This document shows positions 1-8,266 of a stretch of 26,234 nt of DNA, in pieces. Position 1 is the first letter of the stretch; the number at the start of each line of letters is the position of its first letter. The notes beneath the pieces are model-generated. The model did not search any database, was not told the DNA's origin, and worked only from the letters and a program-made list of their open reading frames with translations. Source of the DNA: Oscillospiraceae bacterium (GTDB lineage: Bacteria; Bacillota_A; Clostridia; Saccharofermentanales; Saccharofermentanaceae); contig CADAXO010000032.1 in NCBI GenBank assembly GCA_902791885.1, positions 1 through 26,234 on the forward strand, in the 5' to 3' direction. Made by a program: the position numbers and the translations under genes.

Positions 1-1
1 G

Positions 2-976
2 GCTCAGGGACTTTTCTGCTCCCTGCTTATTGGAACAATCGTTAAGACTCTTGGACAGCAGCTGCTCCGTCTTAACAACAATGCAGTTTTCCAGTTTCTT
101 GTAAATGCCGGAAATTTTGCAACAGACTCTCATGTAGTTGGAGCCGCAATGGCTGTTGGAATCGGTTTTGCAATGGGAGTTCCTGCCCTGGTTCTCTTTT
201 CACTGGCAGCAGTTGGAAGCGCCGCTAATGTAACTGGTGGTGCTGGTGGTCCTCTCGCTGTTCTTTTGATTGCAATTATTGCTGCAGAAGTCGGCTGCCT
301 TGTCAGCAAAAAGACAAAGGTTGATATTATCGTAACACCTGCTGTTACAATTCTGGTTGGTGCCCTTTTGACAGTTTTGACTGCTAAGTACATTGGTGCT
401 GCTGCAAGCTCTGTTGGCCGCTTCCTTGTATGGACAACTAAGCTTCATCCTTTCTGGATGGGTATTCTTGTTTCTGCCGTTGTAGGTATTGCTTTGACTC
501 TGCCTATTTCCTCTGCCGCAATCTGTGCCGCCTTCGGTCTTACAGGACTTGCCGGTGGTGCCGCAGTTGCAGGCTGCTGCGCTCAGATGGTTGGTTTTGC
601 AGTTCTCAGCTTCCGCGAAAACCGCTGGGGTGGAATCTTGAGTCAGGGACTTGGTACATCAATGCTGCAGATGCCTAACATCATCAAAAATCCAAAAACC
701 TGGCTTCCACCAATTATCACAAGTGCAATTACAGGCCCTCTTGCTACCATAGTATTCAAGCTCGAGTGCTCCAAGGTATCAGCAGGTATGGGTACATGCG
801 GTATGGTAGGTCCCATCGGATGCTTCTCCGATATGTCCGCTTCAGGAACGCTCGATGCGAAGGCTTGGATCGGAATGGCTGTGGTCTGCATAATTGCCCC
901 TGCAGTCCTGTCACTGCTGTTCTCGGAGATCATGCGTAAACTTGGCTGGATCAAAGACGGCGATATGAAACTCTGA
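2..976 (+). CDS. PTS sugar transporter EIIC-like membrane protein (PTS_EIIC_2 type), 5' truncated by window edge
   Basis: The frame is open from base 2 to the TGA at 974-976, giving 324 residues with no start inside the window; the ATG at 149 is internal. The protein is very hydrophobic, with repeated Gly/Ala-rich membrane segments and small loops. It resembles the PTS_EIIC_2 family of Bacillota, a stand-alone membrane permease domain with conserved Gly/Pro turns such as GPLATIVFKLEC and GTCGMVGPIG. These proteins are about 340-350 residues, so only a short N-terminal part is missing. The substrate is unknown and no EIIA or EIIB partner is visible. Codon choice changes along the gene: before about base 750 it uses many TTG Leu and CGC Arg codons, afterwards CTC/CTG Leu as in the neighbours. 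The family call is from memory of the motif pattern. Confidence 0.72.
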   Translation, partial: AQGLFCSLLIGTIVKTLGQQLLRLNNNAVFQFLVNAGNFATDSHVVGAAMAVGIGFAMGVPALVLFSLAAVGSAANVTGGAGGPLAVLLIAIIAAEVGCLVSKKTKVDIIVTPAVTILVGALLTVLTAKYIGAAASSVGRFLVWTTKLHPFWMGILVSAVVGIALTLPISSAAICAAFGLTGLAGGAAVAGCCAQMVGFAVLSFRENRWGGILSQGLGTSMLQMPNIIKNPKTWLPPIITSAITGPLATIVFKLECSKVSAGMGTCGMVGPIGCFSDMSASGTLDAKAWIGMAVVCIIAPAVLSLLFSEIMRKLGWIKDGDMKL

Positions 977-1022
977 CGCTGTTTAATGTTATAATAATAA
1001 AAACGGATAAGGAGGCCCTGAT

Positions 1023-1454
1023 ATGTCAGTAAAGCAGATAAACGTATTTCTTGAGAATGAGCCCGGCAGGTTGGCCGAGATGACCAAGGTTCTCTCGGAG
1101 GCGAAGATTGATATCAGAGCCATTTATGTAACGGATTCCACTTCGTACGGTATCATCAGGATGATCGTTAACCAGCCCGACGATGCCAAGCTCGAACTTC
1201 AGACCAAGGGCTTCACGGTAAGCGTCTCACACGTTATTGCCGTTGAGCTTAAGGATGTTCCCGGAACTCTCGATAAGGTCCTGGGACTTCTGTCCGGCAA
1301 CAATATCCAGCTTGAGTATCTCTACGCATTCGTAGGACGTGCTTCCAACGATGCTGTAGTTGTTCTCAGAGTTGATGACAGGCCGAAGACTCTTGAGATC
1401 TTTGAGCAGAACGGAGTCAGGGTCCTCGACGACAAGGAGGTTTACGGCATCTGA
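1023..1454 (+). CDS. Tandem ACT-domain protein (probable amino-acid sensor)
   Basis: This 143-residue protein is made of two ACT domains, about residues 3-70 and 71-143. Each opens with the usual pattern of a beta strand, an ExPGxL/DVPGTLDKV turn and a helix. ACT domains bind amino acids or similar small ligands, usually at dimer interfaces, and no catalytic domain is attached. GGAGG at 1011-1015 gives a good ribosome site. The stop TGA overlaps by one base the ATG of the following PLP enzyme, so the two are translationally coupled. An amino-acid feedback role for that enzyme is inference. Stand-alone double-ACT proteins of this length are common in Clostridia and their ligands are mostly unknown. 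Confidence 0.85.
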   Translation: MSVKQINVFLENEPGRLAEMTKVLSEAKIDIRAIYVTDSTSYGIIRMIVNQPDDAKLELQTKGFTVSVSHVIAVELKDVPGTLDKVLGLLSGNNIQLEYLYAFVGRASNDAVVVLRVDDRPKTLEIFEQNGVRVLDDKEVYGI

Positions 1455-2704
1455 TGTCGAATCCCTATAGTATTTACGGAGTTAGTGACGAAGCGGCTTC
1501 ACTTGCCTTCAAGGCGGGTGAAGCTGTTCTTCCTGTATTCGACAAAATCGAGAAGACGCGCGAGATGAATCAGCTGCGCGTGATGGAGGCTTTTCGAGAG
1601 CATAAGTTCTCAGAGCCACACATGGGCCTTACTACAGGCTACGGTTATGACGACATCGGCAGGGAGAAGATAGAAGAGATATTCGCAGACATAATGGGAG
1701 CCGAGAAGGCTTATGTCAGGATCCAGATAAGCTCAGGTACGCAGGCAATATCCGCGATGCTTTACGGCATCCTGAGACCCGGCGACACGATGCTGTCTGT
1801 AACGGGCAGACCTTATGATACGCTCGCTTCTACTCTGGGCCTTACCGAGAAGACTTATGACGGTTCGCTCCGCCAGTACGGAATAGGCTACGATGAGGTC
1901 GAGCTTAAGCCTGACGGTACCTTTGACAAGGAAGCGGCACTTGCCAAGATAGATGACAAGGTCAAGGTCGTGTTCATCCAGAAGTCCAGAGGATACACGG
2001 GCAGACGAGCTCTTAGAATGGATGACATCAAGGATATCATCGACACGGTCCACGGCGTCCGTAAGGACATCATAGTCGCAGTCGATAACTGCTACGGGGA
2101 ATTCACCGAGACGGCTGAGCCCTGTTCATACGGGGCGGATATCTGCGCAGGTTCCATGATCAAGAACCCGGGCGGCGGAATCGCACCTTCAGGCGGTTAT
2201 ATCGCAGGCAGGGCTGATCTTGTCGAGAAGGTTGCACGTCACATATCTGCGCCCGGATTAGGAAGTGAAGTAGGTCCTTCGCTTGGATTTAACAGACAAC
2301 TTGCACAGGGAATATTCATGGCTCCACATGTTGTTGCCGAGTGCCTTAAGGGCGCGGTGTTCGCTTCAGCGGCGTTCGAGCTTGCAGGCATCACGACATC
2401 CCCATCCTATAAGGAGGACAGAGGAGATATCGTTCAGACGATCATATTCAATGATCCGGATAAGCTCGTTAATTTCTGCGGCAAGGTTCAGAGCTGCTCG
2501 CCGGTCGATTCTTTTGTAACGCCGGAGCCCTGGGATATGCCGGGATACGAGGATAAGGTCGTCATGGCTGCAGGTACATTTACATCAGGTGCAACCACCG
2601 AATTCTCATGCGACGGCCCGATTAAGCCTCCGTATATAGCCTACATGCAGGGAGGACTTGTTTATGAGCAGGTTAAACTTGCGGTAATGAGGGCTTTGTC
2701 ATAA
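1454..2704 (+). CDS. YnbB-like PLP-dependent enzyme (methionine gamma-lyase family / 'aluminum resistance protein')
   Basis: This is a 416-residue fold-type I PLP enzyme of the Met_gamma_lyase family (PF06838 type, B. subtilis YnbB). Visible family marks are the phosphate-binding turn SSGTQA near residues 93-98, the cofactor-ring aspartate in AVDNCYGEF (D211) and the probable Schiff-base lysine in GSMIKNPGGG (K237). The C-terminal domain carries the conserved PGLGSEVGPSLG stretch. Length matches the family (about 410-425). The reaction is not established for this family; cysteine or methionine C-S lyase chemistry is the usual guess and 'aluminum resistance' is a historical label. The start codon overlaps the stop of the ACT gene, which suggests amino-acid regulation of the enzyme or its pathway. 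Confidence 0.9.
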   Translation: MSNPYSIYGVSDEAASLAFKAGEAVLPVFDKIEKTREMNQLRVMEAFREHKFSEPHMGLTTGYGYDDIGREKIEEIFADIMGAEKAYVRIQISSGTQAISAMLYGILRPGDTMLSVTGRPYDTLASTLGLTEKTYDGSLRQYGIGYDEVELKPDGTFDKEAALAKIDDKVKVVFIQKSRGYTGRRALRMDDIKDIIDTVHGVRKDIIVAVDNCYGEFTETAEPCSYGADICAGSMIKNPGGGIAPSGGYIAGRADLVEKVARHISAPGLGSEVGPSLGFNRQLAQGIFMAPHVVAECLKGAVFASAAFELAGITTSPSYKEDRGDIVQTIIFNDPDKLVNFCGKVQSCSPVDSFVTPEPWDMPGYEDKVVMAAGTFTSGATTEFSCDGPIKPPYIAYMQGGLVYEQVKLAVMRALS

Positions 2705-2724
2705 ACTGAAATTTGGTAATTAAT

Positions 2725-4506
2725 ATGTCGGATAACGAGAACAGACAATGGTTTGAGCAGGGCGATGAGTCCAAGAAGAAGAGGGTAGGGGGCAAGAAAC
2801 CCGTATCCGCTGAACCTAAGGCTCCCGCAGATCCTTCGAGAAGAAGAAGGAAGGCGAAGAGGAGTTCTGTTCCTGCCGGCAAACAGCCGCCGAGGCCGAA
2901 TCAGAATCCGGGAAGCAAGAATGCGCCCGCGGTTCCCCCGAAGTCCAAGGGTCCGAATGCTCCTAAGGGCAAGGGTTCTAATAATCAGGGAAACGGCAGA
3001 CCTCAGGGTAAGACTGCTCCGAATAAGGGGCGCCCTGACAAGGCGCAGCCTAATAAGAATCATCCCGGCAGAAATCCTGTCCAGAAGAAGAATCCCGTTC
3101 CCGGGAAAGTGAAGGAGTCTAAGAAGGAGCCTGTTCCTCAGCCTGCGATTCCCATGAAGGGTGAGGAGGAGCCTAAGAAGTCCGCCGACAGGAAGGCCGG
3201 CAGTCCTACTCCTACTGAGATAAGGAAGAAGTCATCGAGGCGTAAGGCTCTGGTCAATTCGGCCGTTGCCGTGGCACTGGTCCTCGCAGGCATAGTCGTC
3301 CTGATGTTTGTTGTACATCACCTTTTTGACTATTTTGCAGTTAAGCCGAATCTTGAATTCGTAACTAACGGTTCCATCGAGCACACCATCGGTTCGAGGG
3401 CGATCATCGTAAGAGATGAGAGTGTTGTTGTCTCTGACCACAGCGGAGACTTCGTTACCGAAGCGGCTGAGGGTTCAAGAGTCGCAGCGGGACAGTCCAT
3501 CGCCATGGTCGTGCCTGCCGATATGCAGACGGTAGTCGAGAATCTCCGTAATACCCAGTCACAGATATCTGATGTTCAGCAGGAACTCATAGCTGAAGGT
3601 GCTGCTGAGGGCGCGGATGTTATCTACAACGACATCGATCAGTCTCTGACGCCGATCATCAACATGTTAAGACTTGATTCCAATGAGGGTAACCTCTCGG
3701 AACTGTCATCATATGCTTCATCCATCTCAGTTCTTCTTAACCAGAGGGAGATGGAGCTGTCGGACCTTGATTTTGACGACGAGCGTCTCCGTGTCCTTAG
3801 ATCTGATGAGAGGGGATATGAGTCCCAGCTCGAGAACAGGGCTTCAGTCATCAATGCACCGGAACCCGGAATCATCTCATTCAAGCTGGACGGACTGGAG
3901 ACAGTTCTTAATTACGAGGTCCTTCTCAATGCCGATGCAGGTACGATCGGTGATTACATCGATAATGCAGTCGGCATCATCACATCCGATCTTACGGTTG
4001 AAGCGGGCGATAATGTGGCTAGAATAGCCAGCAACCAGCAACAGTACATCGCTTGCTTCCTTAACGAGTCAGATGCGCCTTCTGCGGCGTTCGAGATAGG
4101 GTCGCAGCATACTGTCATTGTAGGTTCCGAGGGCTTAAGTATCGGCAAGTGCATAGTCGAGAGAATGACTCCCACATCCAATGGTGATTATCTCGTCGTG
4201 TTCTCAACAACAAGATACGTTGAGGATCTGCTCGATGTAAGATCCGCGGATATCGAGGTGGTTATTACTGAGACAAGGGGAATGAGAGTTCCCGTATCGA
4301 GCCTTGTAAGTCCTGATTACGGCAGAGGCGTTGCAACACTGTATATCAATGATCAGGGATTCTGTACGGAGCTCGGTGTTCTCATCGAGGACTATGACAG
4401 AGAGTTTGCCATCATTAAGCCTATGGGTGACGGCAGCGTTCCCAATCTTCAGACTGTATATATTACGAATCCGGATTCTGTCAGTCCGGGGGATCAGGTA
4501 AGCTGA
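2725..4506 (+). CDS. Single-pass HlyD-like adaptor protein with long basic Pro/Lys-rich cytoplasmic tail
   Basis: I place the start at the ATG at 2725 (593 residues); a TTG at 2713 in the same frame is less likely. No good Shine-Dalgarno is present for either. Residues 1-172 are a low-complexity Lys/Pro/Asn/Arg/Gly tail. One membrane helix follows at about 175-200, then an extracytoplasmic part starting with a barrel-sandwich-like segment (VVSDHSGDFVTEAAEGSRVAAG) and a helical stretch near 260-370, as in HlyD/membrane-fusion adaptors. Its stop overlaps the yggS start (TGATG), so it is co-translated with yggS. No ABC transporter or outer-membrane partner is adjacent, so a classical efflux role is doubtful. 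The position beside yggS-sepF hints at an envelope or division role (inference). Confidence 0.75.
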   Translation: MSDNENRQWFEQGDESKKKRVGGKKPVSAEPKAPADPSRRRRKAKRSSVPAGKQPPRPNQNPGSKNAPAVPPKSKGPNAPKGKGSNNQGNGRPQGKTAPNKGRPDKAQPNKNHPGRNPVQKKNPVPGKVKESKKEPVPQPAIPMKGEEEPKKSADRKAGSPTPTEIRKKSSRRKALVNSAVAVALVLAGIVVLMFVVHHLFDYFAVKPNLEFVTNGSIEHTIGSRAIIVRDESVVVSDHSGDFVTEAAEGSRVAAGQSIAMVVPADMQTVVENLRNTQSQISDVQQELIAEGAAEGADVIYNDIDQSLTPIINMLRLDSNEGNLSELSSYASSISVLLNQREMELSDLDFDDERLRVLRSDERGYESQLENRASVINAPEPGIISFKLDGLETVLNYEVLLNADAGTIGDYIDNAVGIITSDLTVEAGDNVARIASNQQQYIACFLNESDAPSAAFEIGSQHTVIVGSEGLSIGKCIVERMTPTSNGDYLVVFSTTRYVEDLLDVRSADIEVVITETRGMRVPVSSLVSPDYGRGVATLYINDQGFCTELGVLIEDYDREFAIIKPMGDGSVPNLQTVYITNPDSVSPGDQVS

Positions 4507-5237
4507 TGGATTATACTACCGAACTTCTCGAGAGACTTAAGAACAACGCGGATGCGGTAAGACGTAATATTGAACAGGCATGTGCCGAGGCTGGCAGAGA
4601 TGCGTCTGAAGTTACGCTTATAGGAGTGTCCAAGGTTTTCCCCGTGGAATATGCCGAGGCGGCATTCGCGGGCGGTCTGAAGGATCTTGCGGAGAACCGC
4701 GTGCAGGAACTCGTTCCCAAGATAGAGAGGCTTGATGAGCTGGGTCTTCACCCGAACTGGCATCTCATAGGCACCCTGCAGCGTAATAAAGTTAAGTATA
4801 TTATTGGGAAGACTTATCTTATTCATTCCGTAAATACGCTTGAACTTGCCGAAGAGATATCCAAGAGATCCGCTGCAGCAGGTATCGTTACAGACATTCT
4901 TTTACAGGGTAATATCTCCGGGGAAGAAAGCAAGCACGGTTTCTCTTCAGAAGAGCTTAAGGCAGCAGCAGATGCTGTGTCTGCTATGGAAGGCGTACGC
5001 ATGAGAGGCCTTATGACAATGGCTCCTATCGAGACAAAGCCGGGTGAAGCAAGGCCTGTATTTGCCAAGACACACGAGCTTTTCGATATGCTTAAAAACG
5101 AAGTCAAGGATCCTTCCTGCTGGGATGTGCTCTCAATGGGCATGAGCGGAGATTACAGGGAAGCAATACTTGAAGGAAGTACCTGCATAAGGGTCGGAAC
5201 CGCGATTTTTGGTGACAGAAAAGCCTTACAAAGCTGA
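4506..5237 (+). CDS. yggS: YggS/PLPBP family pyridoxal-phosphate homeostasis protein
   Basis: This 243-residue protein is of the YggS/PROSC family, a single-domain TIM barrel that binds PLP and buffers cellular PLP and amino-acid pools without a known reaction. It shows the family lysine in LIGVSKVFP (K43), the NRVQEL and WHLIGTLQRNKV motifs in the N-terminal half, LSMGMSGDY in the C-terminal half, and a final GSTCIRVGTAIFGDR phosphate-binding stretch. Length is typical (about 225-245). The ATG overlaps the stop of the HlyD-like gene. In Bacillota yggS commonly sits just upstream of sepF, as here, although a 187-base gap with its own promoter separates them. Confidence 0.95.
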   Translation: MDYTTELLERLKNNADAVRRNIEQACAEAGRDASEVTLIGVSKVFPVEYAEAAFAGGLKDLAENRVQELVPKIERLDELGLHPNWHLIGTLQRNKVKYIIGKTYLIHSVNTLELAEEISKRSAAAGIVTDILLQGNISGEESKHGFSSEELKAAADAVSAMEGVRMRGLMTMAPIETKPGEARPVFAKTHELFDMLKNEVKDPSCWDVLSMGMSGDYREAILEGSTCIRVGTAIFGDRKALQS

Positions 5238-5249
5238 TTATGTGTCTTA

Positions 5250-5278
5250 TGTAACAGGATTCTCGGGTGAATGTTACA
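5250..5278. repeat. Imperfect hairpin downstream of yggS
   Basis: Arms TGTAACA (5250-5256) and TGTTACA (5272-5278) are exact inverted complements with a 15-base loop. There is no good T-run after it, so it is a weak terminator at best. It could be an mRNA 3' structure or an operator. Confidence 0.35.
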
Positions 5279-5325
5279 GTAAAATTTCTTATCTTTTCCG
5301 TTCTTTTACAACTCCTCAAAATTAC

Positions 5326-5354
5326 TTGAAACGGTGATTTTCGATTAGTATTAT
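5326..5354 (+). promoter_or_regulatory. Predicted sigma-A promoter of sepF
   Basis: A TTGAAA -35 box (5326-5331), 17-base spacer and TATTAT -10 box (5349-5354) lie upstream of sepF. The resulting 5' leader of about 65 bases includes a small dyad, ACCAC...GTGGT, just before the AGGAGG ribosome site at 5408-5413. Confidence 0.6.
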
Positions 5355-5424
5355 CGAGCCATACTTTTTAAGAACCACGCGGGTTTTGTGGTAATAATAC
5401 ATTCATTAGGAGGAACGAAAAGGT

Positions 5425-5922
5425 ATGGGCAAGTTTTCTGATTTCATGAAGAAGCTTTATGATTATGAGGACGTAGAAGAGGGCGAGTACAACGAGTACG
5501 GCATGGAAGAGTATGATGACGCAGGCGAGTCTGAGTACGAGACATCCTATGATTCTTTCCAGGAAGAGATTCCTTACACACAGCCTGAGACACAGACATA
5601 TATCCAGCAGCCTGTAGCTACAACTACTCCTGTAAGATCAGCTTCAACAGCAACAGTTGTAATGCTTTCACCTTACGACATCAGAACTTCCCAGATCGTT
5701 TGCGATCACATCCGTGAAGGACATATCGTAATCTGCAACCTTACACCTAACGCTAACAATCAGCGTGTTGTAGACTACATCTCCGGTGCTGTTTATTCTC
5801 TCGACGGTAAGATCGAGCCTACACCTGTAAAGACAACATTCGTCTGCACACCTAAGGCAGTTGAGCTCATCGTTGACAATCAGGCAGCTGAGGAGAGCAC
5901 ATCTAAGGTTTCTGCACTTTGA
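5425..5922 (+). CDS. sepF: Cell division protein SepF
   Basis: This 165-residue protein begins with an amphipathic membrane-targeting helix (MGKFSDFMKKLYDY), continues with an acidic, Tyr/Glu-rich linker to about residue 70, and ends with the SepF core at about 76-155. The core carries the family pattern VVMLSPYD, REGHIVICNL, VVDYISGAVYSLDG and TTFVCTP. SepF binds the FtsZ C-terminal tail, ties Z-ring filaments to the membrane and aligns them. AGGAGG at 5408-5413 supports the start. The gene is transcribed from its own predicted promoter and is followed by a strong terminator, so it can act as a single-gene unit although it neighbours yggS. Confidence 0.95.
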   Translation: MGKFSDFMKKLYDYEDVEEGEYNEYGMEEYDDAGESEYETSYDSFQEEIPYTQPETQTYIQQPVATTTPVRSASTATVVMLSPYDIRTSQIVCDHIREGHIVICNLTPNANNQRVVDYISGAVYSLDGKIEPTPVKTTFVCTPKAVELIVDNQAAEESTSKVSAL

Positions 5923-5960
5923 TCTGAATCTTAAGATCCTGTAAACAGTTTGAGTTTTGA

Positions 5961-5989
5961 AAAGCCGGGAATACAATCCCGGCTTTTTT
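5961..5989 (+). terminator. Rho-independent terminator after sepF
   Basis: AAAGCCGGGA pairs with TCCCGGCTTT around a 6-base loop, followed by a run of six T. It is a textbook intrinsic terminator. Confidence 0.9.
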
Positions 5990-6026
5990 ATGTATAATAT
6001 ATTTAATTAACCAGTTATAGGGGATT

Positions 6027-6647
6027 ATGATGAAAGAATCAGATCGCGAGTTTGTGTTCTCATCTATTAACAGGATATGCCAGTCGCTTATATCAGAGGC
6101 TGAGGTTCTTTGTGAACTTATTGATGACGGTGATTTCGATTCCGTATCAAGACATATATCTTCTCTTGAAGATGATGCTGATAATGTTAAGCATGATGTG
6201 CAGTATTTTTATCAGGATAACAAGCTTTTCAGGGATCCCGAGGCTATGATGCTCTATGATGTTCTGCTCTCGATTGAGCAGTGCACCGATATCATACTTG
6301 ATATCTCAGAGACTTTTACAAGACATAATATTAATAAGATCAAAGATAATATTGTTTCGAGTTTTATAAGTGCGGGTACCGGCGCTGTTAAGATGACCGA
6401 AGTGATCAATTCCATACGTCATATGAATAAGATAGATTCTCACGTTAAGGATATAATTGAGCTTGATCATTACAGCGTTGAGTATAAGAGGATCTATGAC
6501 AGCAATATGAAGAAGCTTTTTGCCGATGGTGCTGATCCTCTTGAGGCTATGAGATGGACTGCCGTATATAACGTTTTCAAGAATCTTTTTGATGCTTATG
6601 AGAATGTAGCTGAGACTTGCGGCAAATTTTGTTTATTAACTGATTAA
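6027..6647 (+). CDS. PhoU-like / DUF47 family helical protein
   Basis: This is an all-helical protein of about 206 residues. The pattern of DUF47 (the partner of Pit phosphate permeases, structurally PhoU-like) is visible: an acidic LEDDADNVKHDV metal-binding-type motif, a D-x-x-x-L-x-D-V-L-x-x-I-E-x-x-x-D helix, and a C-terminal MKKLFADGADPLEAMRWTAVYNVFKNLFDAYENVAE pair of helices. Such proteins are thought to sense phosphate or gate a permease. No pit or pst gene is adjacent, so the partner is unknown. Two ATGs lie in tandem (6027 and 6030); the AGGGG at 6019-6023 fits the second better. A TATAAT at 5993-5998 may be its promoter, but no convincing -35 box is present. Confidence 0.7.
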   Translation: MMKESDREFVFSSINRICQSLISEAEVLCELIDDGDFDSVSRHISSLEDDADNVKHDVQYFYQDNKLFRDPEAMMLYDVLLSIEQCTDIILDISETFTRHNINKIKDNIVSSFISAGTGAVKMTEVINSIRHMNKIDSHVKDIIELDHYSVEYKRIYDSNMKKLFADGADPLEAMRWTAVYNVFKNLFDAYENVAETCGKFCLLTD

Positions 6648-6655
6648 TAATTCTT

Positions 6656-7081
6656 ATGCGAACCTACGAAGTTACCGATGAAGACAGAAACCTTATCAAG
6701 GAAGCATATGCAACCTTAGAGAAGGCTCGTGTGCCCGGTAACTTTTTCCATACCGTAGGATGCTGTCTGAAGGCCAAGGACGGCACGTTATACCACGGAG
6801 TTAACTGTGACTGTATACACGGCTCCTGCGCCGAATTTGTGGCCGTAGGAAACGCCATAAGCAACGGTTGTCATGACTTCGATACCATTGTCTCAGTTCA
6901 CCCGGACGGCCCTGCAGGATTATTCGCTCCCTGCGGAAACTGCCGCCAGATGCTGATGGAGTATTGTCCTGATATCAAGGTAATTCTTGCAGACGAGAAC
7001 AGCAATATCATCAAGACTGATATTCGTGAGCTTCTTCCTTTGGCATGGACTCGCCTTGAAACAGGCGATCTAATGCATTGA
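6656..7081 (+). CDS. Cytidine deaminase-like zinc hydrolase (blasticidin-S-deaminase subgroup)
   Basis: This 141-residue protein is of the small tetrameric cytidine deaminase fold. It has the catalytic CAE motif (Cys58-Ala-Glu60) and PCGNCRQ (Cys93, Cys96), giving three Cys zinc ligands and the proton-shuttling Glu. The surrounding SCAEFVAVGNAISNG and the CPDIKVILAD that follows resemble blasticidin-S deaminase-like members more than housekeeping CDA. Substrate is therefore uncertain: cytidine, deoxycytidine or a nucleoside antibiotic. The ATG lies 9 bases after the preceding stop, with no recognisable Shine-Dalgarno, so coupling to the DUF47 gene is likely. It ends 5 bases from the convergent acyltransferase gene. 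Confidence 0.88.
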   Translation: MRTYEVTDEDRNLIKEAYATLEKARVPGNFFHTVGCCLKAKDGTLYHGVNCDCIHGSCAEFVAVGNAISNGCHDFDTIVSVHPDGPAGLFAPCGNCRQMLMEYCPDIKVILADENSNIIKTDIRELLPLAWTRLETGDLMH

Positions 7082-7086
7082 TAATT

Positions 7087-8250
7087 TTATTGTATCTTTC
7101 CGTCGAACAGGCCGGATCTTCTCTCGAGGACCAGATTCTTTATTATGTAGATCAGCGATGCGCATACCAGTGTGCTTATCAGTACGAGTATGAGGTAAAC
7201 GCCCATTCCGAATCTTTCATAAACGAAATACAATGAACCGATCATAAGGTAATTGATCATAATTATCTCAAGCGAGATCTTCCCCAGATACCGTAATACC
7301 GGGTTGCCGAACTTGATCTTCGACATAACGGCGATGATGATTATCAGGAACAAAAGCTCGAATACGGTCTCCTGACCCAATCCTGCAAGCTTGTAAAGGA
7401 AATGATTGCTGTCGGCAAAGTATTCGCGCCAGTAGACGTTGATGTCCAGAAGTCTCTTGTGAACGTAATCCATGGCGATGAACAGCAAGGAAGAGATTAT
7501 TATCACAGCAACAAATCCTTTTCTGATGACTTTGTTGATGCTGTCTTCGTAATATGCATAGAACATGCCGGCGGGGAACATGAGGATAGTGTTATACCAC
7601 CATTCGCCCTTGAACCAGTATGACATTATCGGTGAATCGGAATGACCGGAAACTAGTCCTATTGCCATCATGATAAGTACGATTACTGTCATAATGAGTA
7701 TTCCCGTAAGAGGCTTTTTTACTCTCGCGAAGACTATCCTGAATGCCGCATAAAGGATCATTATCTCAACGGCGAACCACATCTGTGAGTTTACGAGGAA
7801 TAATCCGAAGAAACTGCAGATTACTTCACCGAAGCCGAAGTGGCTGCCTATCCTGATGTTGCTTACCAATGCATCCGTAAGGTAGATGTAATTGCAGATG
7901 AAGAACGGAACAAGAACCGTAAAGATCCTTCGTCTCATGAAACCTTTGATGTAGTTCGTGTCTGTCATCCATCTTCTTATAAGACCGAAGCCGGAACAGA
8001 AGAAGAAGAAAGCGACTGCAAGTATTCCGTAAGGGTAGAAGAAGATCATCTTGCCGACATTGATGTCGAAGTTTAAAAGCAGGACAATAGTCTGATGGAA
8101 CACGATAAACACAGCAAGAAATCCTTGGATCTCCTTTGTCGACACTCTGTCGAAAAAGGATCCCTGCACAGCATCTCTGCGGGATGATCCTGCGAGAAGT
8201 ATCACTCCGAGAACAACTAAAGATGCTATTAATACGATCACAGATTCCAC
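7087..8250 (-). CDS. Acyltransferase 3 family membrane protein
   Basis: This is a 387-residue polytopic protein of about ten helices. It shows the Acyltransferase_3 start (STKEIQGFLAVFIVFHQT, with the conserved His), the FFFFCSGFGL segment, the RRRIFTVLVPFFICN stretch and a W-rich GEWWYNTILMFPAGMFY segment. Members transfer acyl groups, often O-acetyl, onto sugars, exopolysaccharide, peptidoglycan or lipids; the acceptor here is unknown. A GTG start at 8250 is supported by a GGAGAAG ribosome site six bases upstream. It is last in a minus-strand unit with an XRE regulator and a double-length paralog. It is clearly related to the first half of that paralog (shared NSxMWxxVEIxIL and GEWWYN). Confidence 0.88.
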   Translation of the reverse strand: MESVIVLIASLVVLGVILLAGSSRRDAVQGSFFDRVSTKEIQGFLAVFIVFHQTIVLLLNFDINVGKMIFFYPYGILAVAFFFFCSGFGLIRRWMTDTNYIKGFMRRRIFTVLVPFFICNYIYLTDALVSNIRIGSHFGFGEVICSFFGLFLVNSQMWFAVEIMILYAAFRIVFARVKKPLTGILIMTVIVLIMMAIGLVSGHSDSPIMSYWFKGEWWYNTILMFPAGMFYAYYEDSINKVIRKGFVAVIIISSLLFIAMDYVHKRLLDINVYWREYFADSNHFLYKLAGLGQETVFELLFLIIIIAVMSKIKFGNPVLRYLGKISLEIIMINYLMIGSLYFVYERFGMGVYLILVLISTLVCASLIYIIKNLVLERRSGLFDGKIQ

Positions 8251-8266
8251 CTGATCTTCTCCTTTT

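Noticed and set aside
990..995. TATAAT upstream of the ACT gene as a promoter
   Set aside because: The -10 match is perfect, but no -35 box at 16-18 bases is convincing, so it is not listed as a feature.
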